This document shows, in pieces, positions 17,063-25,412 of a stretch of DNA of 64,000 bases (within the stretch, counting starts at the first letter, position 1; each line of letters starts with the position of its first letter). This DNA comes from Cytobacillus oceanisediminis (GTDB lineage Bacteria > Bacillota > Bacilli > Bacillales > Cytobacillaceae). The stretch lies in contig NZ_CP065511.1 in assembly GCF_022811925.1 (NCBI RefSeq), positions 4,023,501 through 4,087,500 on the forward strand. The letters are read 5' to 3'. The notes below the pieces were generated by a model. It did not search any database. It saw only the letters and a list, made by a program, of their open reading frames with translations, and was not told the DNA's origin. The position numbers were made by a program, and so were the translations under genes.

Positions 17063-18943
17063 TCACTCATTCTCAGCTGTCTCTGATAGGTAGCTCCATC
17101 TCTCGATTAAGTATTCAAGCTCTTCATTCAGATTGGTTTCTTCATCTACTAAAGCCTGGCCCTTTTCAAAGTCGCTCCCGATGCTGGCCATTTCAGAGGC
17201 GATCGCTTCGAGACGGGTTTCAGCCGCTTCAATTTTACCCTCGATTTCTTCCCATTCCTTTTTTTCTTTGTAGCTCATTCTCTTCTTTTTAGGCTTAGTT
17301 TCCCTCGCTTTTTTGGGGGCAGGATCAATTTCCTGAACAGGCTTTGCATTCTCGCTTTCAAGAAATTCACTGTAATTTCCATAGTAGGATTCGATTTTGC
17401 CCTCTCCTTTTAATACAAGAAGCTGCTCAGCCACTTTATCCAGGAAGTAGCGGTCATGTGAAACTGTTATGACTACGCCAGGAAAATCTTCAAGATAATC
17501 TTCGAGAACCGTCAGGGTTTGGGTATCAAGGTTATTGGTCGGCTCATCAAGAAGAAGAACATTAGGCTCAGACATTAAGATTTTTAATAAATACAGCCTG
17601 CGTTTTTCCCCTCCGGAAAGCTTGCGGATAGGAGTGCCGTGAGAATACGCCGGAAATAGAAAGCGCTCAAGCATTTGAGCTGCAGAAATCGTTTTGCCAT
17701 CGGAAGTTTCAACCACTTCTGCTGTTTCTTTGAGATATTCGATCATGCGCCTGTTCTCATCCATATCTTCGCTCTCCTGGGTATAGTAAGCGATTTTTAC
17801 CGTCTGCCCAATAATGCGCTTACCTGAGTCAAGCGGAATCCTGCCTGCCAGTATGTTAAGCAGAGTAGATTTCCCTGTTCCATTTCTTCCAATAATCCCT
17901 ATTCTATCTCCTGGTTTTACAAGAAGATCAAACTGATCCAGAATCCTTTGAGTGCCGTACTTTTTTGAAGCAGATTCGAGTTCAAATACCTGTTTTCCGA
18001 GGCGGCTGCCGCTTAGGGACATATCCAATTTTTCGGAGGATTTAACTGAAGCAAGCTGGCTGTCAAGGGTTTCGAACCGCTGAATTCTGGCCTTTTGCTT
18101 GGTGGTACGGGCTTTTGCACCTCGTCTGATCCATTCCAGTTCCCTTCTGAATAGATTTTTCTGCTTATCAATGGCTGCTGCCTCATTTTCCTCTCTTACC
18201 GCCTTTGCTTCAAGGAATGCAGCATAATTCCCTTTATAGCTGTATAGATTTCCGCCTTCAAGTTCAAACATTCTATTTGTAACCCGGTCAAGGAAATAAC
18301 GGTCATGTGTTACAAGGAGCAGCGCCCCCCTGTACCTGCCCAGATATTCTTCCAGCCATTTGACCGATTCAAAATCAAGATGATTTGTCGGCTCGTCAAG
18401 AATCAGCAAGTCAGGTGACTGGATCAGTACTTGCGCCAGCGCAACCCGTTTTTTTTGCCCGCCAGAAAGCTCTCCAATCTTTTTGCTGAACTCCTCGATA
18501 CCCAGCTTAGTGAGTATCGTTTTTGCATCGGTGTTCACTTCCCAGGCATCAAGGGTATCCATTCTTTTTTGAAGTTCAAAAAGATTTTGCTGAATGTCTG
18601 AATCTTCAGGGTGCATTCTAAGCTCCAACAGGGCTTGTTCATATTCTCTCTGCAGTACAAGAATTGGCGCATCTCCTGCAAAAACCTGCTCGAGAACCGT
18701 TAAATCATAGTTCAGTTCAGACTGCTGTGCTGAATATGAAATGGTGTAATCTCTCGGCGTGACTATTTCTCCAGAGTCTGGCAGGTCAACACCGGCAATC
18801 ACTTTCAGCAGGGAAGATTTCCCTGTACCGTTTACACCGATCAATCCTGCTCTTTCCTTTTCAGCGATTGTAAAAGATATATCAGTAAAAAGTTCTTTCT
18901 CTCCATATGTTTTTGTAACATTTTCCACAGAGATCATCTTCAT
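17063..18943 (-). CDS. yfmR: ABC-F ATPase (YfmR/Uup-like)
   Basis: A 626-residue soluble ABC-F protein with two ATP-binding cassettes and no membrane segments. Walker A motifs are GVNGTGKSS and GRNGTGKST; signature motifs are LSGGQKKRVALAQ and LSGGEKRRLYLLK; both Walker B regions end in DEPTNxLD. The linker between cassettes (about 240-310) is charged, and the C-terminus (about 540-626) is a coiled coil with a KKKRMSYKEKKEWEEIE segment as in YfmR/Uup. ABC-F proteins act on the ribosome, relieving stalls; no drug-resistance specificity can be claimed. The ATG at 18943 overlaps the ypgQ stop as ATGA, favouring it over the longer frame. Confidence 0.92.
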   Translation of the reverse strand: MKMISVENVTKTYGEKELFTDISFTIAEKERAGLIGVNGTGKSSLLKVIAGVDLPDSGEIVTPRDYTISYSAQQSELNYDLTVLEQVFAGDAPILVLQREYEQALLELRMHPEDSDIQQNLFELQKRMDTLDAWEVNTDAKTILTKLGIEEFSKKIGELSGGQKKRVALAQVLIQSPDLLILDEPTNHLDFESVKWLEEYLGRYRGALLLVTHDRYFLDRVTNRMFELEGGNLYSYKGNYAAFLEAKAVREENEAAAIDKQKNLFRRELEWIRRGAKARTTKQKARIQRFETLDSQLASVKSSEKLDMSLSGSRLGKQVFELESASKKYGTQRILDQFDLLVKPGDRIGIIGRNGTGKSTLLNILAGRIPLDSGKRIIGQTVKIAYYTQESEDMDENRRMIEYLKETAEVVETSDGKTISAAQMLERFLFPAYSHGTPIRKLSGGEKRRLYLLKILMSEPNVLLLDEPTNNLDTQTLTVLEDYLEDFPGVVITVSHDRYFLDKVAEQLLVLKGEGKIESYYGNYSEFLESENAKPVQEIDPAPKKARETKPKKKRMSYKEKKEWEEIEGKIEAAETRLEAIASEMASIGSDFEKGQALVDEETNLNEELEYLIERWSYLSETAENE

Positions 18944-19584
18944 GCTTGACCATTCCATTCTTTAAAAAATTGATGCAGATACTGCTCCATCATTTGATGT
19001 CGCTCTTCTGCCATTTCCCTGGCAGTGTCAGTATTCAGCAGGTCTCTCAGCTTCAATAGCTTTTCGTAAAAATGATTAATTGATGATGACTTCCCATTCC
19101 GGTATTCATCTTCTGTCATTTCCTTTCTGATTTCAAGGCAGGGATCATAAATCGGCTGCCCTTTTTTGCCGCCATAGGCAAATGCTCGTGCAATCCCCAC
19201 AGCACCAATCGCATCCAATCGGTCCGCATCCTGGACTATTTTGGCTTCCACGCTTAAGACCTTCTGGTTATTGCCGCCTTTAAAAGAAACTGAATCAATA
19301 ATTGTCTTAATGCTGCTGGAAGCTTCTTCTGCGATCTCAATTTCCTGCAGAAAATCAGATAGCTTCCTTTCTCCCGATTCCTTTGAAGTGTTCAGCTTTG
19401 CATCGGGTATATCATGAAGCAACGCTGCCATTTCAATTAAAAAAGAATCTCCTGCTTGTTCCTTTTTGGCTATGTAAAGGGCAATCTTTCGCACCCGCTC
19501 AATATGATGCCAGTCATGCCCGGTTGTATCTTCTCCGAGTGTATCCCGGACAAATTTTTCTGTTATATGTATAATTTTTTCCAC
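18940..19584 (-). CDS. ypgQ: HD-domain nucleotide pyrophosphohydrolase YpgQ
   Basis: A 214-residue HD-domain protein. The metal site is seen in GHDWHHIERVRKIAL (His and HD-type pair), AALLHDIPDAKL (HD at about residues 53-54) and DADRLDAIGAVGIARAF. B. subtilis YpgQ is a divalent-metal-dependent pyrophosphohydrolase acting on (d)NTPs such as dGTP; the same activity is expected. The start is a GTG at 19584 with AGGTGA 6-8 nt upstream; the ATG two bases away is out of frame. Translation of the following ABC-F gene is coupled through ATGA. Confidence 0.9.
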   Translation of the reverse strand: MEKIIHITEKFVRDTLGEDTTGHDWHHIERVRKIALYIAKKEQAGDSFLIEMAALLHDIPDAKLNTSKESGERKLSDFLQEIEIAEEASSSIKTIIDSVSFKGGNNQKVLSVEAKIVQDADRLDAIGAVGIARAFAYGGKKGQPIYDPCLEIRKEMTEDEYRNGKSSSINHFYEKLLKLRDLLNTDTAREMAEERHQMMEQYLHQFFKEWNGQA

Positions 19585-19708
19585 ATTATTTCACCTGCTT
19601 TCAAACTCCACTGTCCATTTTAACATTAGTCTCAAAAAGAAACGATGGCAAGGTCATACTATATCTATAGAAGAATTTAATAGATCCATTATTACAGACA
19701 GCACCGAT

Positions 19709-19750
19709 AAAAAAATGGTGCAGAAAACCAGTATTTGATTTCCTGCACCA
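19709..19750 (-). terminator. Terminator after the DegV gene
   Basis: Minus strand TGGTGCAG...CTGCACCA stem with an AAATC/GGTTT inner part, followed by TTTTTTT. Confidence 0.85.
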
Positions 19751-19765
19751 GGTCCCTACACTATT

Positions 19766-20614
19766 TTATTCCAGGCCATTCAGCCAGCTGATGCCAAGTG
19801 TATTTTCTCCTGCATGGACGCCAATGGTGGCCCCCAAAGAATAGCATCCAAATTCAACTCCAGTAAATTCTCCCTGGAGTTCCTTCTTCCAAGTTTCCGC
19901 TTCTTCCGGATGTAAACCGTATAGGATGAATACTTCCTTCAGCGGTTTTCTCTCATGTGCATCCCTCAGCAGCTTCACAATTTTGTCTTTTGCCTTTCTC
20001 TCGCTTCTGGCTTTCTCCTTTACGCTTAATTCACCATCATGAACGGAAATGATCGGCTTTACATTTAGCATGCTGCCCAGGAAAAATTGGACTCCGAACA
20101 TCCTGCCGCTTCTATGAAGCTGTTCAAGACTCCCAATGAGGACATATGTTTCGCCTGTATCTCGAAGTGCCTCAAGCCTGCGGATAATGTCTTTAATATC
20201 CAGTCCGGCTTCTGCTAATTCCATCCCTTTAAGGATTAATCTTGTTAAAGGGTATGATAATATCTTGGAGTCTATGCTGTGTACTGGTATATCAACCAGC
20301 TGGGCGGCCTGTTCACTGGAAGAAACGGTCCCGCTGAGCTTTGCCGATACAAGAACAGCGATGATACAGTCATAGTCCTTCTGCAGATTTTCGTATAAAT
20401 CCCTGAAAGCGCCGATGGATGGCTGGGAAGTTTTTGGAGGGGTATCCAGGGTTTTTAAACTCGCATAAAGTTCTTCCGGTGTTAAATCAACCCCATCAGT
20501 AAATTCTTTGTCATCCATAATGATGGTCATTGGAATCTGGTACAAGTGAGGATGGTTTCTTAACTCGTTATTTAAAAAAGCCGTGCTGTCTGTTACCCAT
20601 GCAATTTTAGCCAC
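19766..20614 (-). CDS. DegV-family fatty-acid-binding protein
   Basis: A 282-residue DegV protein, the family's usual length. DegV/FakB proteins bind a fatty acid in the cytoplasm and present it to the kinase FakA. Motifs: WVTDSTAFL at the N-terminus, KTSQPSIGAFRDLYE (about 79-93), VSAKLSGTVSSSEQAA (about 108-123) and GSLEQLHRSGRM (Arg contacting the carboxylate). The start is a GTG with AAGGGGG 8 nt before it. It is monocistronic, bounded by hairpins on both sides. Which fatty acid is bound cannot be told from sequence. Confidence 0.93.
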   Translation of the reverse strand: MAKIAWVTDSTAFLNNELRNHPHLYQIPMTIIMDDKEFTDGVDLTPEELYASLKTLDTPPKTSQPSIGAFRDLYENLQKDYDCIIAVLVSAKLSGTVSSSEQAAQLVDIPVHSIDSKILSYPLTRLILKGMELAEAGLDIKDIIRRLEALRDTGETYVLIGSLEQLHRSGRMFGVQFFLGSMLNVKPIISVHDGELSVKEKARSERKAKDKIVKLLRDAHERKPLKEVFILYGLHPEEAETWKKELQGEFTGVEFGCYSLGATIGVHAGENTLGISWLNGLE

Positions 20615-20674
20615 TAAAGCCGCCCCCTTTTAAGATATTTATACGTGTATGTATGTAAATAAGACTATTTGAAA

Positions 20675-20704
20675 GGCCGGAAGTGAAAGATTTCTCTTCC
20701 AGCC
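20675..20704 (-). terminator. Terminator after the amidohydrolase gene
   Basis: Minus strand stem GGCTGGAAGAGAAA/TTTCACTTCCGGCC with a 2-nt loop, then TTTCAAATAG. Confidence 0.65.
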
Positions 20705-20711
20705 GCAGGTT

Positions 20712-21566
20712 CTATGGCAGAAAAGGCTTGATTTTAGGAAAAACCTTTATAGCGGTATTGTAAAAAACATCTTCATGATGCTCTTCAGGTATGAGTTCTT
20801 TAATAAATTCAATATATGGGCCCACTGGCGCAAGCGGCCAATCGGTTCCAAACAGCAATTTATCGTAAGAATCTGCAAACACTAAAGCATGCCTCAGATG
20901 ATCCAAAAATATTCCTTCGCTGCGCTTCTTCAATTCTTTTTCTGTTCCGACAATCAGGCCTGAAAGATCGGCATAGACATTAGGATTCTTGTATATGATT
21001 TCAGCTCCCGTCAGCGTCCATGGATCTCCGAAATGAGCCATTATGAAATTGACATTCCGGTGTTTAACAGCAACCTCGTCAATAGCAAGGGGGTGAGAAT
21101 ACTTAAGCAATCCCCTCTCTGAATAAGTATCCCCTGTATGAAATACAACAGGAACTCCATATTTTGCAGCGAGTGCATACACAGGTTCATAAACCTCATC
21201 ATAGGCGTAGAAAGGATAATACCCCAGGTAAATCTTAATCCCTGCCACGTTAGGCTTTTTCAGATCATCCTCCAGCCTTTGAAGAGCCCCTTCATTGAGA
21301 TCATATGGATTGATGCCAGCGCAGTAAACAACATTAGCCGGTATCTTATCATCCAGGTCAAGCCCCATAGGTGTTCTTGCTTCATAATCCGGAAAGCCCA
21401 TATTTTCTGTTTCAGTAAGTCCCATTGCAATGCTCAAAACTACATTTGCTTTTTGGAACTCCTGCTGGTGCCCATAATATGAATAATCTACAAATGAGAG
21501 TTCATTGGCAGTATGATGAAATGATGTAATATCAGAAAAATGAATATGTGCATCTATGACTTTCAT
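20712..21566 (-). CDS. Amidohydrolase-2-type TIM-barrel hydrolase
   Basis: A 284-residue member of the metal-dependent amidohydrolase_2 (COG2159) family. The barrel begins KVIDAHIHFSD (metal-binding HxH), then VPVVFHTGDT (His), VNFIMAHFGDPW (His) and LLFGTDWPLAP (Asp), the usual one-metal site. Substrates range from decarboxylated aromatics to lactones and cannot be inferred here. The start at 21566 has AAAGGAGA 5 nt upstream; the longer frame would run into the 1022-residue gene before it. Ten bp separate it from that gene, so the two are one operon and probably act in one pathway. Confidence 0.88.
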   Translation of the reverse strand: MKVIDAHIHFSDITSFHHTANELSFVDYSYYGHQQEFQKANVVLSIAMGLTETENMGFPDYEARTPMGLDLDDKIPANVVYCAGINPYDLNEGALQRLEDDLKKPNVAGIKIYLGYYPFYAYDEVYEPVYALAAKYGVPVVFHTGDTYSERGLLKYSHPLAIDEVAVKHRNVNFIMAHFGDPWTLTGAEIIYKNPNVYADLSGLIVGTEKELKKRSEGIFLDHLRHALVFADSYDKLLFGTDWPLAPVGPYIEFIKELIPEEHHEDVFYNTAIKVFPKIKPFLP

Positions 21567-21576
21567 AATTTCTCCT

Positions 21577-24500
21577 TTAGCGGAATTCCAGGTTGTGGAG
21601 TCTATTAAGCACCCTGCCCTCGAAGCTTCTTTCATCAAATGCAATAAAGCCCGGTTTGGCCAACGAATCTGCTTTTCTTTCAGAAATAACTTCGAATACT
21701 TCTTTATTCATATATGCTCCAAGGAATTCATTATCTTTACTTCTCGTTACATACATTTTTTCAGGGGATCGGCAGCTGGAAATACGGGATCCATCTGTAA
21801 GAACAAATGACTGCTCCTCAACTCCGGCCTGATATGCTGATTCTGTACCTTTGTCACTTACTGTAAGAGTAAGATCCTTTAATGAGCCTCCGGATATAAA
21901 TAAATCTGTGATCCATTTTTCATTTGCCAGATACTTCCCGCCTGCATTCTCCGCTTTTACCCAATGGGCAAGTAGCGGCACTCCCGGCAATAGCGCGAAA
22001 TACAGTGTATATTCAAGGCCTCTCCATACGGGGTGATGGACAACTTTCGTATGGATGGCCAATGCAGACCATTCGTTTCCATACGTATCTTTAACACTGG
22101 TAAATTCAGCAAAAGATGTCTCCTTCAATAGCGAGAACACACTCATTTGCGATGGCACAGTTTTCATGCCGCCAGCCCAAGGATTCCACCATCCTTTGGG
22201 AACCGGTTCGGGAAAGGAAGAATCAAGCCACTCCCGCTTTTTATAGGTTAATGAGAATAATCCAGGATAAAAATCCGGTGCACCTTTTAATCTAATGATG
22301 CCGTTATCCATGATATAAACAGTCTTGCCGCCATGCTCTTCCGTAAACATACGGACATTTCCCCGGGGTACAAGCAGGAGTTCTCTTACATGCTTCTTTT
22401 CACTGTCAAGGGTAATATCAGCATTTATAATAGATAAAGGTTCCGTATCCTTAATAGGAAAATTCGATTTAAATACCCTTAATTCCTGTTCTTGACTGAA
22501 ATTTGAGGTTTGTTTTTTATCTGTATTTAAATATAAATCAATAGTGCCATTAAGATAACTTGAACGGTATGTTTTAAGAGTGAACTCTGCTGTTTCCTGT
22601 TCTTTTGCAACTGGATTTCCCCTATTGATAATCAGCGCTTTTTCATTGTGTACATTTTTTTCATACTCTGTCTCCACACCTGCAAAATGCTGCATTTCTT
22701 CCCATGTCCGGAAAGCTCCTATTGATAAATAGCCAGGTGCCAATACCATCTGATCCCCCGATTCAAAACAGCCAGTTTCCTGCTGATAGTAAAATTGCCA
22801 CCCATCCGGATTGGACTTCGCATTTTTGGGCCAGCAGAATCCAACCGGCTCGCCGTTATGATTGGCGAAAAACCAATTTTCGGTTATACCTGATAACTCC
22901 ATGAACCCCAATTCTCTTATGTCAGAAAACTCGATTACTTCATTTTCCAACGGAAAATATGGCTGTTGCATTTCATAATATAGCGGCTGGCTGAAATATA
23001 GGTTCTCATATTTTTCATCCCCTTCGTTTGTCAATTCAGCCCATACTTTAACAAGGCCTTCACCATATAGGGATGTATACAATGATACAAGAATTCCTGT
23101 AAAAGCTTCAGACTTGAATACCAATTTGAAGTTGATGGCAGTGTCATCTGTGAACCACTCTGCTGCCACCGGCTTTGCCTTTGAAAATTCAGTTGAATAG
23201 GGTTTCCCAAGTCTAGGAGCAAAAAACGCAAAAGGCTGGTTAACACTTTCGTTCCTGCCAGCCGTTATTTTATAATCCAATTTTCGGATATTCACCTGGC
23301 AGATTCCATTGCAGATATGCCAATAATCCTTTGACTCTCCTCCGAACTTTTGACCAAAGCTTTTAAGGGGAATGCCCACCGAGCTGCTTGTAAAAGCGAG
23401 TTCACCCCCATTCTCCTTTGTTGCCAATATCGTCATTTCCGGCTGATAGAAGCCATATTTTTTCACAATGAAAGGCACCTTCAGCAGCTTACGCCCTTTT
23501 TTGTGAAGCTTTATTCGAAACTCCCGCTTTTGTAATTCGACAAGATCACTTACAGGAATTGAAAGGTGAAATACGGCGTCTTCTTCCAGGTTGTTCTCTA
23601 CCTCAATTTCCAATTCAGCTTCCTGATTTATAAATCTGAGATTCCCTTTTGAACCGCCTGTAATTTTGGCTGGCTGCTTAGGCAGCAGACCCAGGCGCAA
23701 TTCACACTCCTCACCATTTACCCACACCTTAATGTCTAATGAAGGATGTGTTTTCCAGACACTGGGCTCTTCCCCTTCATGCACTATGAATTGTCCGGTA
23801 ATTACCGCGTCACTTTCAGCCATCATTTCATGCTCGAAAACAGCTTCGACTCTTCCCTGGTTATTCCCTTCAGCCTTAAAAGAAACAGGACTTTCCGTCT
23901 TATTTATGAGTGTGAGCTGGAAATTTTGGATTTCATTTTCGATTACTTCATGATGATCCATGGATAGTTCTAGAAGATAATCATTCGTTTCTATTAAACT
24001 GATTCCTCTGCCGGTTCTTTCAAATCTGATTCTTGCAGACTCTTCCCCGCTTTCCCATATATACTCGTAAAATGTAAAGCCGCTTTCTTTGATCCCATCT
24101 GGCTTCACGTCAATTTCTCTCATGCTGCTGCTATACCAATCAAGCTTTTCTAGCGCAGGTTTCAAAAGCTGTGTCTGGTGAACAGCCGGAATAAAATTCA
24201 TTAAGTGTGTTGTATCATCTCTGTCTTCCCAGAAGAAACCGCATTTTTTGTAAAGCGGGACAGCTTTCACATTTCCTGGCCATGTATATAAGTCAAGGCG
24301 TGGCCAGCCCAATTCAATTGTTTTTTGCAGCGCTTTCTGCACAAGCATTTTTCCTATTTTCCGTCCATGGTAATCCGGCCTTACATTTAAAAGAGGTATA
24401 TATAAGGAACCCGTATCTTCTTTATATTCCGATAACCCGCAATAGCCTACGACCTCTTCACCATCCAGGGCTAAGTATAAAGTAATATTGCCATTATTCG

Positions 24501-24645
24501 CTTCCTTCGTTTTCACTTGTTCTTCAGTCATTACACTGGTATCTCCGCCCCAGCTGTCTCTGCTCAAGTTCCACATTTTTGCGATTCCTGCCGCAAAGCT
24601 CTCATGATACTCTGCAATGACTATTTTGTCTGTACTTTGAATCAT
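21577..24645 (-). CDS. GNAT acetyltransferase fused to a large beta-rich region
   Basis: A 1022-residue protein. Residues about 5-165 are a complete GNAT domain: the acetyl-CoA loop is VRPDYHGRKIGKMLV, followed by YTWPGNVKAVPLYKKCGFFWE. The remaining ~850 residues are beta-rich with repeated immunoglobulin-like segments (about 175-420) and then a Trp/Tyr-rich part (470-1020) with PKGWWNPWAGGMKT and HPVWRGLEYTLYF that looks like carbohydrate-binding or epimerase-like beta-sandwich domains, though I cannot name a family. There is no signal peptide, so it is cytoplasmic. AGGAGG precedes the ATG. A 19-codon ORF sits just upstream and the amidohydrolase follows by 10 bp. Substrate unknown. Confidence 0.85.
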   Translation of the reverse strand: MIQSTDKIVIAEYHESFAAGIAKMWNLSRDSWGGDTSVMTEEQVKTKEANNGNITLYLALDGEEVVGYCGLSEYKEDTGSLYIPLLNVRPDYHGRKIGKMLVQKALQKTIELGWPRLDLYTWPGNVKAVPLYKKCGFFWEDRDDTTHLMNFIPAVHQTQLLKPALEKLDWYSSSMREIDVKPDGIKESGFTFYEYIWESGEESARIRFERTGRGISLIETNDYLLELSMDHHEVIENEIQNFQLTLINKTESPVSFKAEGNNQGRVEAVFEHEMMAESDAVITGQFIVHEGEEPSVWKTHPSLDIKVWVNGEECELRLGLLPKQPAKITGGSKGNLRFINQEAELEIEVENNLEEDAVFHLSIPVSDLVELQKREFRIKLHKKGRKLLKVPFIVKKYGFYQPEMTILATKENGGELAFTSSSVGIPLKSFGQKFGGESKDYWHICNGICQVNIRKLDYKITAGRNESVNQPFAFFAPRLGKPYSTEFSKAKPVAAEWFTDDTAINFKLVFKSEAFTGILVSLYTSLYGEGLVKVWAELTNEGDEKYENLYFSQPLYYEMQQPYFPLENEVIEFSDIRELGFMELSGITENWFFANHNGEPVGFCWPKNAKSNPDGWQFYYQQETGCFESGDQMVLAPGYLSIGAFRTWEEMQHFAGVETEYEKNVHNEKALIINRGNPVAKEQETAEFTLKTYRSSYLNGTIDLYLNTDKKQTSNFSQEQELRVFKSNFPIKDTEPLSIINADITLDSEKKHVRELLLVPRGNVRMFTEEHGGKTVYIMDNGIIRLKGAPDFYPGLFSLTYKKREWLDSSFPEPVPKGWWNPWAGGMKTVPSQMSVFSLLKETSFAEFTSVKDTYGNEWSALAIHTKVVHHPVWRGLEYTLYFALLPGVPLLAHWVKAENAGGKYLANEKWITDLFISGGSLKDLTLTVSDKGTESAYQAGVEEQSFVLTDGSRISSCRSPEKMYVTRSKDNEFLGAYMNKEVFEVISERKADSLAKPGFIAFDERSFEGRVLNRLHNLEFR

Positions 24646-24661
24646 ACCTTTGTCCTCCTGA

Positions 24662-24721
24662 CTAGGTTACGTCTTGTCTACCCTTCTCAATTCCTTTTCC
24701 TGCAATGATAACCATAACCAT
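24662..24721 (-). CDS. Possible 19-codon leader peptide
   Basis: MVMVIIAGKGIEKGRQDVT followed by TAG. It has an ideal ribosome site (AAGGAGGAG, 7 nt before the ATG) and ends 16 bp before the GNAT-fusion start, whose own AGGAGG overlaps the gap. Such spacing suits translational coupling or a regulatory leader. No family is known to me. Confidence 0.4.
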   Translation of the reverse strand: MVMVIIAGKGIEKGRQDVT

Positions 24722-24834
24722 TTGCCTCTCCTCCTTTTGGTATTTTTCGGAATGTTTTTCCATTCCTTCTTAATCGTATTATCAGAGTATGTGATTGTAA
24801 ATATAATTTTGAATTTCCCGTATAAATTTTATAC

Positions 24835-24866
24835 AAAAAAACGCCTTGCTTTTAGTGAGCAAGGCG
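24835..24866 (-). terminator. Terminator after the 174-residue protein gene
   Basis: Minus strand stem CGCCTTGCT/AGCAAGGCG (24842-24866) followed by seven T. Confidence 0.9.
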
Positions 24867-24874
24867 CATACATT

Positions 24875-25399
24875 TTAAAATTGAATTTTTCTTAAAGCTT
24901 CCATAGAAGCGGTCATATAAGAGATCATTTTATTCAAATCATCTATTTGCTCTTCATGAATAAGACGGTTAAAAGAGATGACGGTTTCTGTTTCGGCCAG
25001 GGCATTTTCAGGGTTGTATTTCACGGTCTGTTCGACCTTCCGTCCGATGCCCCAGATATGACGCAGAACTTCACGGATTTCCAGAAACACTTGGGAATCT
25101 TTTGGATGTTTAATTGTAAATTTCACATAAATCCGGCAGCCTGCCAGCTTCTCAGATTTCACTTGAGGCAATAGCTCAGCTGCGAGATTATCCAGTCCCG
25201 CTTCCATTGTAAAGGTACAGAAAATCTCCGCCAATCCTTTTGCAATATCTGTGAAAGTAATGTCATACCTCCTGCTCATTTTAGCTGAGTTTAAAATATC
25301 ATTTCGATCAACAATTCTTATTTCACCGTCCAGATCCCGGTCATAAAATCCGCCTTCCATTACAACCTTCATATTCTCAAAGGCCGTTGGGTCAAACAT
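24875..25399 (-). CDS. Conserved protein of unknown function
   Basis: A 174-residue soluble protein I cannot place in a named family. It starts MFDPTAFENMKVVMEGGFYD, has an alternating charged pattern consistent with a mixed alpha/beta fold, and a strand CRIYVKFTIKHPKD near residue 90 followed by helices. No membrane segment or catalytic motif is visible. It follows fhs by 13 bp on the same strand and may share its transcript, but no folate-related feature is seen. The strong terminator after it closes the unit. Confidence 0.7.
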   Translation of the reverse strand: MFDPTAFENMKVVMEGGFYDRDLDGEIRIVDRNDILNSAKMSRRYDITFTDIAKGLAEIFCTFTMEAGLDNLAAELLPQVKSEKLAGCRIYVKFTIKHPKDSQVFLEIREVLRHIWGIGRKVEQTVKYNPENALAETETVISFNRLIHEEQIDDLNKMISYMTASMEALRKIQF

Positions 25400-25412
25400 G
25401 GGCTAATCCCCC

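Noticed and set aside
24207..24485. Plus-strand frames opposite the GNAT fusion
   Set aside because: They are antisense to an intact GNAT domain and lack ribosome sites.
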